Below, piece after piece: positions 57,942-64,000 of a stretch of DNA of 64,000 nt. The position numbers were made by a program, and so were the translations under genes. Positions within the stretch are counted from its first letter, which is position 1; every line of letters starts with the position of its first letter. The notes beneath the pieces were generated by a model that worked only from the letters and a program-made list of their open reading frames with translations, was not told the DNA's origin and did no database searches. Origin of the DNA: Streptomyces sp. KL109B (lineage in GTDB: Bacteria > Actinomycetota > Actinomycetes > Streptomycetales > Streptomycetaceae); NCBI RefSeq assembly GCF_030766935.1, contig NZ_JASERL010000001.1:930001-994000 (forward strand), read 5' to 3'.

Positions 57942-59214
57942 GGTTCACCTCCCCGGCCAGGTGGAACTCCTGCTCGCGCCAGTCCTCGGGCAGCATGTGG
58001 TCCAGGACGTCGTCCACGGTCACCGCGCCGAGCAGCGAGCCGCTGTCGTCGACGACGGGCGCGGCCACCATGTCGTACGTCGCGAAGAACCCGGCGATCT
58101 CCGGCAGCCCGGCCGCCGGGGTCAGGGCCTGCAGATCCTCGTCGAGGATCGAGCCGACCATCGTGTACGGCGGGTCCCGCAGCAGTCGTTGGAAGTGGAT
58201 CGTGCCGAGGTACTTGCCGGTCGGGGTCTCGTCCGGCGGCCTGCACACGTACACCTGCGCGGCGAGCGCGGGGGACAGGTCGGGATTGCGGATGCGGGCG
58301 AGGGCGTCGGCGACGGTCGAGTCGGGGCGCAGCACGATCGGCTCGGTCGTCATCAGGCCGCCCGCGGTCCGGTCCTCGTACGCCATCAGGCGCCGCACGT
58401 CGGCCGCCTCGCTGGGCTTCATCAGATCCAGCAGGCGTTCCTTGTCGTCCTCGGGGAGCTCGCCGAGGAGGTCGGCGGCGTCGTCCGGGTCCATCTCCTC
58501 CAGGACGTCGGCGGCGCGCTCCTCCTTCAGCTTGCCGAGCACCTCGACCTGGTCGTCCTCCGGGAGTTCCTCCAGGACGTCGGCGAGACGTTCGTTGCTG
58601 AGCGCCGCGGCGACCTCGGTGCGGCGCTTGGGGGAGAGGTGGTGCAGCACGTTGGCGAGGTCGGCGGGGCGCATCTGCTCGAAGGTGGCGAGCAGGCTCT
58701 CGGCGCCCTGCCCGTGCTCCTCCAGGTTGAAGCCGTCGACGCCCGACCAGTCGACCGTGAACGTCTCGCCCTTGGCGCGCCGGAACGCGCCGCGCTTGCC
58801 GGAGTCCTTCCGTACGAAGACGCGGTCGATCTCCCAGTCGCGGCGCGCGGGCAACTGCTGGATGGAGACGTCGAGGACGGTGACCTCCTCGCCGGTCTCG
58901 ACGAGCCGTACGCGCCGGTCGAGCATCTCGCCGAGGACGAGGCGCTCGGTGGGCCGCTGCTCGAACCGCCGGACGTTCAGCACGCCCGTCGTGATCACCT
59001 GACCCGATTCGATCCCGGTGACGCGGGTCATCGGCAGGAAGATGCGGCGCCGCGTGGACAGCTCGACGACGAGCCCGAGCAGCCGGGGCGGTCTGCGGCT
59101 CACGCGCAGCATCGCGACCAGGTCGCGTACGCGCCCCACCTGGTCACCGTTCGGGTCGAAGACGGCGATTCCGGAGAGGTGCGACACGAAGACACGGGGA
59201 GCGCCTCCAGCCAT
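57931..59214 (-). CDS. MgtE N-terminal/CBS-domain protein (soluble Mg transporter-like)
   Basis: 427 residues. After a PRC-barrel-like N-terminus (FVSHLSGIAVFDPNGDQVGR) comes the helical MgtE-N superhelix (about 190-280, LANVLHHLSPKRRTEVAAAL) and two CBS domains (about 295-415). The membrane-spanning channel domain of true MgtE is absent, so this is likely a regulator or sensor rather than a transporter. Translationally linked to DUF1003. The family is common in actinobacteria near mrp. Confidence 0.86.
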   Translation of the reverse strand: MAGGAPRVFVSHLSGIAVFDPNGDQVGRVRDLVAMLRVSRRPPRLLGLVVELSTRRRIFLPMTRVTGIESGQVITTGVLNVRRFEQRPTERLVLGEMLDRRVRLVETGEEVTVLDVSIQQLPARRDWEIDRVFVRKDSGKRGAFRRAKGETFTVDWSGVDGFNLEEHGQGAESLLATFEQMRPADLANVLHHLSPKRRTEVAAALSNERLADVLEELPEDDQVEVLGKLKEERAADVLEEMDPDDAADLLGELPEDDKERLLDLMKPSEAADVRRLMAYEDRTAGGLMTTEPIVLRPDSTVADALARIRNPDLSPALAAQVYVCRPPDETPTGKYLGTIHFQRLLRDPPYTMVGSILDEDLQALTPAAGLPEIAGFFATYDMVAAPVVDDSGSLLGAVTVDDVLDHMLPEDWREQEFHLAGEVNRAD

Positions 59215-59408
59215 ACGCCCACACGCCTCCTTCGCCCGCTTCCGCCGTCCAAATCCCTTATGTAACCAATTCGTCGTTCAGGCTAGCCGCTCCCCGCTTA
59301 CCGCGCCTTTGCTCGGCGACCACCGGGCCTGGACGGGGCACCGCAGATCGCGGGGGTACGCTGCCGTACCTGATCCCGCCCCGCTGCCGTACGAGAGGTA
59401 GTCCGCCC

Positions 59409-60161
59409 GTGACCCTGCGCCCCCTCAACCGCCGTACCCGCAGGACACTCGTGGTGGGCGTGATGTGCACGGGACTCGCGGTGGGGCTCGCGGCGTGCGG
59501 CGAGGAGGACCCGGACGCGGGCACGAACGGGGTCGGCAAACTGGCCCCGGCGAAGATCCAGTCCCGTACGGTGCAGGCGGCGCGCGGCGCGGACACGGTG
59601 CACGTCGCCGGCACGGTGGTCAGCGGCAAGAAGACGTACAAGCTGGACATGCGGCTGAACGCCAAGGGCGGCACCGGTTCGGTGTCCACGGGCGGCAGCA
59701 CGTTCCGGCTGCTGCGGGTCGACGACCACCTGTACCTCAAGGCGAGCGCCGACTTCTGGACGCACTCGGACGACGACAAGGGGCAGCACGGGGCGGGCAA
59801 CGCCGCGCAGAAGCTCGACGGCAAGTATGTGAAGGTCCCCAAGGGCGACCCGGCCTTCCAGCAGCTCAGCACGTTCACCGACAAGACCGTGCTGCTCGAC
59901 GGCCTGCTCACGCTGCACGGCACGCTCGCGAAGGGCGAACGCGGCACCTCGTCCGGCGTCCGCACGATCGAGCTCACCGGCGACAAGGGGGCCGGTGGCA
60001 CGCTCGACGTGTCCCTGGAGGGCGGCGCCTACCCCATGCGCCTGGAACGCGCGGGCGGTGCGGGCTCCCTCCAACTCAGCGACTGGGGCGAAACGTTCGC
60101 ACTCCGCGAACCGTCCCCCACGGACACGGTCGACTACGGCCGGTCCCTCCCGGGTTCGTAG
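59409..60161 (+). CDS. Lipoprotein of LppX/LprG-like type
   Basis: 250 residues with signal peptide ending GLAACGEED. The mature sequence has the pattern of the half-barrel LppX/LprAFG fold (SRTVQAARGADTVHVAGTVV, then KLDMRLNAKGGTGSVSTGGS, DDHLYLKASADFWTHS). Such proteins may bind lipids or act in envelope transport. GTG start at 59409. Standing alone; followed by a repeat-rich intergenic region. Confidence 0.8.
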   Translation: MTLRPLNRRTRRTLVVGVMCTGLAVGLAACGEEDPDAGTNGVGKLAPAKIQSRTVQAARGADTVHVAGTVVSGKKTYKLDMRLNAKGGTGSVSTGGSTFRLLRVDDHLYLKASADFWTHSDDDKGQHGAGNAAQKLDGKYVKVPKGDPAFQQLSTFTDKTVLLDGLLTLHGTLAKGERGTSSGVRTIELTGDKGAGGTLDVSLEGGAYPMRLERAGGAGSLQLSDWGETFALREPSPTDTVDYGRSLPGS

Positions 60162-60170
60162 CGCTCGTCC

Positions 60171-60189
60171 CTGGGGGCTCAGCCCCCAG
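60171..60189 (+). terminator. Hairpin after the lipoprotein gene
   Basis: CTGGGGGCTCAGCCCCCAG, an 8-9 pair stem, 9 bp after the stop. Confidence 0.6.
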
Positions 60190-60196
60190 CCCCCCG

Positions 60197-60344
60197 GTCC
60201 TCAATCGCCGGACGGGCTTGATTGTGGCCACTCAAGCCCCTGCGGACCGGTTCGGCACATGAAGCCCCGCCGGCACTTGAGGCGCGGTTCCGGTAAATCA
60301 AGCCTCGCCGGCGTTTGAGGCGCGGGGTCCGGGGCGGAGCCCCG
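60197..60344. repeat. Cluster of 47-bp repeat relatives
   Basis: At least four fragments in about 150 bp: an inverted partial (TCAATCGCCGGACGGGCTTG, about 60200-60222), TCAAGCCCCTGCGG at 60232, a diverged copy at about 60258-60294 and a full-length variant at 60298-60344 (begins TCAAGCCTCGCCGG, ends GGCGGAGCCCCG). The stop codon of the next minus-strand gene lies only 6 bp beyond. Confidence 0.88.
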
Positions 60345-60349
60345 AGGCG

Positions 60350-60865
60350 TCAACCACGCTTACGGCGAGCCAAGAGTTTCGGGAGACCCGCCGGGACGGG
60401 GTTGCGCGTGGTCGCCGGCGACCCCACCGGCGGCGCCGCCAACGACCCGTCCGACACCGGCTCCGCACCCCCACCCACCGGCTCAAGCCTCAGCACCCGA
60501 CACTCCCGGGCCCACCGCTCCAGCATCGTCTCCGCGTCGGGCGCGTTCAGCCGCTTCCCCTTCAACTCGCCCACCACCCCCTCGTACGCCTCCGTACCAG
60601 GCACCAGCTCAACCACCTTCGCCCGCCACCCGACAAGCCGCCCACCCTTGTCCTTGCTGCGCACGGTCACCACGGCCGACCCCCCGTCGACCAGATCCGG
60701 CAGCGGCTGCTCGCCCGGCCCGTCGCCGACCAGGCACGCCGCCCCCTCGTGCCACACATGCCACAGCGCCCGCTCCACACCCCGGTCCCCGCGGACCCAG
60801 ACAAGCCCGGACTTCTTCGTGGCCTCCTCGACGAGGGCGGCATCGAGCAGTTCAGCAGTCGTCAT
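60350..60865 (-). CDS. Conserved hypothetical protein
   Basis: 171 residues, soluble. LVWVRGDRGVERALWHVWHE followed by GAACLVGDGPGEQPLP and AVVTVRSKDKGGRLVGWRAK suggest a small beta-barrel (flavin-reductase or pyridoxamine-oxidase-like outline), but I do not recognise a family with confidence. The end (residues 135-171) is Pro/Gly-rich. It is 19 bp downstream of nothing else on this strand; its upstream neighbour is the lone corA region in the same direction is not overlapping. Confidence 0.7.
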   Translation of the reverse strand: MTTAELLDAALVEEATKKSGLVWVRGDRGVERALWHVWHEGAACLVGDGPGEQPLPDLVDGGSAVVTVRSKDKGGRLVGWRAKVVELVPGTEAYEGVVGELKGKRLNAPDAETMLERWARECRVLRLEPVGGGAEPVSDGSLAAPPVGSPATTRNPVPAGLPKLLARRKRG

Positions 60866-60884
60866 ACGGAAAGCGTAGCCACAG

Positions 60885-62024
60885 CTACAGCCACCCGTTG
60901 CGCTTCAACGTCCGGTGGATCGCGAAGCAGACCCCGCCGATGAGCGCGAGCACCATCGGATACCCGTACCGCCAGTGCAGCTCCGGCATGTGCTTGAAGT
61001 TCATGCCGTACACCCCGCACACCATGGTCGGTACGGCGATGATCGCCGCCCACGAGGTGATCTTGCGCATGTCCTCGTTCTGGGCGACGGAGGCCTGCGC
61101 CAGATTGGCCTGGAGGATCGAGTTCAGCAGCTCGTCGAAGCCGATGACCTGCTCCTGTACGCGCTCCAGGTGGTCGGCGACGTCCCGGAAGTACTTCTGG
61201 ATGTCCGGGTCGATCAGCCGCATGGGCCGCTCGCTGAGCAGCTGCAGCGGCCGCCGCAGCGGCGCGACGGCCCGCTTGAACTCCAGTACCTCGCGCTTGA
61301 GTTGGTAGATCCGCCCGGCGTCGGACCCGCGCGGCGAACCCTTGCCGGGCTGCGAGAAGACCTCGGTCTCGACCTCGTCGATGTCGTCCTGCATCGCGTC
61401 GGCCACGGCCAGGTACCCGTCGACGACGTGGTCCGCGATGGCGTGCAGCACGGCGCTCGGGCCCTTGGCGAGCAGCTCCGGGTCGTCCTGCAGCCGGTGC
61501 CGCAGCGCGCGCAGCGAGCCCTGCCCGCCGTGCCGGACGGTGATGAAGAAGTCCCGGCCGGTGAAGCACATGACCTCGCCGGTCTCCACGACCTCGCTGG
61601 TGGCGGTGAGTTCGGCGTGCTCGACGTAGTGGATGGTCTTGAAGACGGTGAACAGCGTGTCGTCGTAGCGCTCCAGCTTGGGCCGCTGGTGGGCGTGGAC
61701 GGCGTCCTCGACGGCGAGCGGGTGCAGGCCGAACTCGCGGGCGATACCGGCGAATTCCTCCTCGGTCGGCTCGTGCAGGCCGATCCAGGCGAAGCCGCCG
61801 TCGCGCCGCACCTGCGTCTTCGCCGTGCCGGGCGTGAGGCACCCCGAGGGCGCGTCGGACGCGACGCGGACTCCGTCGCGGTACACGGCGCAGTCCACGA
61901 CGGCCGAGCAGGCGGCCGCGTCGCGCGTGAAGTCGTACGAGGACCGGGACTCGTTGGCGTACGGGGCGACGCTCTTGCGCAGCGAGGGACGGACGGCGGC
62001 TCGCAGGTCGCGCATCATCGACAT
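60885..62024 (-). CDS. corA: CorA-type magnesium/cobalt channel
   Basis: 379 residues. Long cytosolic domain with FAWIGLHEPTEEEFAGIARE and HPLAVEDAVHAHQRPKLERY, typical of CorA, followed by two membrane helices: the first ends with the YGMN signature (VCGVYGMNFKHMPEL), the second is YPMVLALIGGVCFAIHRTL. AAGGAG 7 bases before ATG 62024 fixes the start. Between 62025 and 62548 (524 bp) I see no gene and no recognisable magnesium riboswitch. Confidence 0.93.
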   Translation of the reverse strand: MSMMRDLRAAVRPSLRKSVAPYANESRSSYDFTRDAAACSAVVDCAVYRDGVRVASDAPSGCLTPGTAKTQVRRDGGFAWIGLHEPTEEEFAGIAREFGLHPLAVEDAVHAHQRPKLERYDDTLFTVFKTIHYVEHAELTATSEVVETGEVMCFTGRDFFITVRHGGQGSLRALRHRLQDDPELLAKGPSAVLHAIADHVVDGYLAVADAMQDDIDEVETEVFSQPGKGSPRGSDAGRIYQLKREVLEFKRAVAPLRRPLQLLSERPMRLIDPDIQKYFRDVADHLERVQEQVIGFDELLNSILQANLAQASVAQNEDMRKITSWAAIIAVPTMVCGVYGMNFKHMPELHWRYGYPMVLALIGGVCFAIHRTLKRNGWL

Positions 62025-62548
62025 GGGCAGGCTCCTTCGCGGGCGGGAGTCGCCGCGCGTCGGGTGGAACCACCCGGAATGAGGACGTCCTGGCCAACCG
62101 GAAACCGGGACATGCTGCACGTCCACAAAGCGGGAAGCACCGCACCGACGCTGGGCGGCTTCGCTGACTGATTCAGATCGCGACGGCCGAGGCGGCCATC
62201 GATGAGATCAGGGGAAACGAAGTGCTCTTCCGGCAGGCGCGGTCAGCACGAGGTACGCGTAGTACGTATCGAACGTGTGCGGCTGACTGCGAATGAGACG
62301 AGGCCCTGGGCCCTACAGGCCGGAAGAACGGGTAGTACTGCACGGTCGACTTCGATCCATGACAGCCCCACCTCCTCCGGCCGGTCCCCCGTGAGGGACG
62401 TGAAAGGGGTCGGTTCTCCGACGGCCTCGCGCGAGGCCCTCGGGGGACACGCGCTGCGTGTTGTCCCGACCAGCGGCCAAGACTATCAGCCGACCGACGA
62501 AAGCGGGCCCCGTCCTTACCCGTTGGGTGCGCGATCTATGCTCGCGGG

Positions 62549-63139
62549 ATGGCAGAAGTTCTTGCGCTGGTGGAGGCGCGACTCCGGACAACCTTGGGCG
62601 AACCGGACGCACGTGCGGCGGTTACCTTCCTCGGCACCGACCGGATCGAGGTGTTGCGCTTCACAGACGCCTCCCAGAACGTGGTGCGTTACGCGACGCT
62701 CGGCATGTCCGCGAACCCCATGACCGACCCCACGGCCGCCCTCGCCGACCCGGTCGCGGGCCCCCGCGCGGAGCTGGTCCTCACCGTCCGCGCGGGCCTC
62801 GCCGACACGGACAAGGTGCTCCGCCCGCTCGCGGTCCTCGCGGCCTCCCCGCAGGTCGAGGGCCTCGTCGTGGCGCCGGGCGCCTCGCTCGACGTGGGTG
62901 AACCGCTGTGGCCCGCCGCCCCGTTCACCTCGACCCTCGTCGCGGAGCCGGGCGGCCTGGTCGAGGACCTGGACCTCGACGAGCCCCTGGATCCCGTACG
63001 TTTCCTGCCCCTGCTGCCCATGACGCCGAACGAGGCGGCGTGGAAGCGGGTGCACGGCGCCGCCGCGCTCCAGGAGAAGTGGCTGAACAGCGGAACGGAC
63101 CTGCGCGATCCACTGCGCAAGTCCGTTGCCCTGGACTGA
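62549..63139 (+). CDS. Suppressor-of-fused (SUFU)-domain-like protein
   Basis: 196 residues. RYATLGMSANPMTDPTAALA, then RAELVLTVRAGLADTDKVLR and FLPLLPMTPNEAAWKRVHGA match the bacterial SUFU-like fold, also seen in toxin-immunity proteins, though here without a toxin neighbour. Soluble. ATG at 62549. Function unknown. Convergent to the MFS gene. Confidence 0.8.
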   Translation: MAEVLALVEARLRTTLGEPDARAAVTFLGTDRIEVLRFTDASQNVVRYATLGMSANPMTDPTAALADPVAGPRAELVLTVRAGLADTDKVLRPLAVLAASPQVEGLVVAPGASLDVGEPLWPAAPFTSTLVAEPGGLVEDLDLDEPLDPVRFLPLLPMTPNEAAWKRVHGAAALQEKWLNSGTDLRDPLRKSVALD

Positions 63140-63180
63140 GTCCGATCAGTCCCTGGGGGAGTCCCTGGACTGAGTGCTGA

Positions 63181-64000
63181 TCAGCTCGCGTACACCGAAA
63201 CGCTGTCCTCGGTGGCGTGCCGCGTCTCCAGCTCCTCCGCCTCGTGGTTGAGCGCGCTCCTGCGCACCCACACCACGACCGCTCCGAGCACCGCCGTGAT
63301 CGCCGCGACCACGAACGGGATGTGGATATTGCTCCACTCCTCGATCTTCGGCGCGAAGAACGGCGCGGCCGCCGCGGCGAACCACCGCACGAAGTTGTAG
63401 CCCGCGCTCGCCACCGGGCGCGGCGCGTCCGAGACGCCGAGCGCCAGCTCCGTGTAGACGGTGTTGTTCACGCCGATGAAGGCGCCGGACAGGATCGTGC
63501 AGACGATGGCCGTGGTGTGGTTGCCGTACCCGAGGACGAGCACGTCCACGGCGAGCAGCACCAGCGAACCGCCGAGCACCTTGAGCGAGCCGAACCTGGC
63601 CTGCATGCGCGGCGCCACGATCACCGAGAACAGCGCGAGCAGCACACCCCAGGCGAAGAACACCGCGCCCGACTTGTACGGGGTCATGTTCAGCACGAAC
63701 GGCGTGAAGGCCAGCACCGTGAAGAACGTGTAGTTGTAGAAGAAGGCCGAGACCGCCGCGGACGCGAGGCCGCCGTGCCCGAGCGCCTTGATCGGGTCGA
63801 GGATCGAGGTCTTCTGCGCGGGCTTCGGCTGCTCCTTCAAGAATGCCGTGATGCAGATGAAGCCGACGGCCATCAGCGCGGCGGTGCCGAAGAACGGGTA
63901 GCGCCAACTGGCGTTGCCGAGCAGCGCGCCGACCAGCGGCCCGCACGCCATGCCGAGCCCGAGCGCGGACTCGTACAGCAGGATCGCGGCGGCGGACCCG
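63181..64000 (-). CDS. MFS transporter, cut by the window edge
   Basis: The C-terminal part (about 273 residues) of a drug/sugar-type major facilitator. The visible piece runs from helix 5 (LGLGMACGPLVGALLGNASW) to the end (VWVRRSALNHEAEELETRHA), with about eight membrane helices and a central loop PAQKTSILDPIKAL. The frame is open to the window edge, so the N-terminus is outside. Probably an efflux pump; substrate unknown. Confidence 0.88.
   Translation of the reverse strand, partial: GSAAAILLYESALGLGMACGPLVGALLGNASWRYPFFGTAALMAVGFICITAFLKEQPKPAQKTSILDPIKALGHGGLASAAVSAFFYNYTFFTVLAFTPFVLNMTPYKSGAVFFAWGVLLALFSVIVAPRMQARFGSLKVLGGSLVLLAVDVLVLGYGNHTTAIVCTILSGAFIGVNNTVYTELALGVSDAPRPVASAGYNFVRWFAAAAAPFFAPKIEEWSNIHIPFVVAAITAVLGAVVVWVRRSALNHEAEELETRHATEDSVSVYAS

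Noticed and set aside
62025..62548. Open frames in the 524-bp gap before the SUFU-like gene
   Set aside because: Codon composition is not Streptomyces-like in any frame and no ribosome site or motif supports them.

Overview
The window is a gene-dense stretch of chromosome from a high-GC actinobacterium, almost certainly a Streptomyces. Reasons: very GC-rich third codon positions, frequent GTG starts, the bldK aerial-mycelium peptide-transporter operon, a mycothiol gene (mshB), SpoIIE/RsbW-type regulators, and gene order shared with S. coelicolor (sdh, typA, bldK, a second peptide ABC operon, mshB). The second half also follows the mycobacterial order fdx-dapC, dapE, LOG-like, folP2-like, DivIVA-like, tag, DUF3117, O-methyltransferase, sigE, anti-sigma, htrA, tatB, mrp, mgtE-like, corA. 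Synteny statements come from memory of those genomes, not from a search. I see no tRNA, rRNA, CRISPR array, insertion sequence, prophage or secondary-metabolite cluster.

Layout. 0-9 kb: GntR/UTRA regulator, NCS1 nucleobase permease with a Cys-rich tail, a small protein, a NUDIX hydrolase, an RsbW-like kinase, a large PAS-GAF-SpoIIE-HATPase phosphatase, and argG behind two overlapping ARG boxes. 9-14 kb: a PIN toxin/antitoxin pair and a three-gene succinate dehydrogenase operon on the minus strand. 14-31.5 kb: an LpqW/OppA-like lipoprotein, typA, bldKA-E, a Uma2-type protein, and a second complete five-gene peptide ABC transporter. 31.6-38 kb: an S9 peptidase, a small membrane protein, mshB, a membrane protein and a repeat-bearing membrane protein. 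37.9-39.4 kb: an in-frame chimera of ABC ATPase, ABC permease and response regulator. 39.4-50.3 kb: SirB1-like protein, GNAT, ferredoxin plus dapC, secreted protein, lysozyme-like protein, dapE, LOG-like protein, folP-like gene, DivIVA-like protein, tag, enoyl-CoA hydratase and DUF3117. 50.4-59.2 kb: an envelope-stress block (O-methyltransferase, sigE, anti-sigma, htrA, tatB, unknown, mrp, DUF1003, MgtE-N/CBS). 59.4-64 kb: lipoprotein, unknown gene, corA, a SUFU-like protein and an MFS transporter cut by the window edge.

The most unusual signal is a roughly 47-bp palindromic repeat that is usually intergenic in Streptomyces. Here it lies in frame inside two membrane-protein genes (near 36.1 and 53.3 kb), where it encodes the same peptide, and it supplies the final residues and stop codon of two other genes (the chimera at 39.4 kb and dapC at 43.1 kb). 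Alongside it are several in-frame minisatellites with periods of 18, 15 or 6 bp, inside the NUDIX, SpoIIE, htrA and DUF1003 genes. The chimera at 37.9 kb looks like the collapsed remnant of an ABC/two-component operon.
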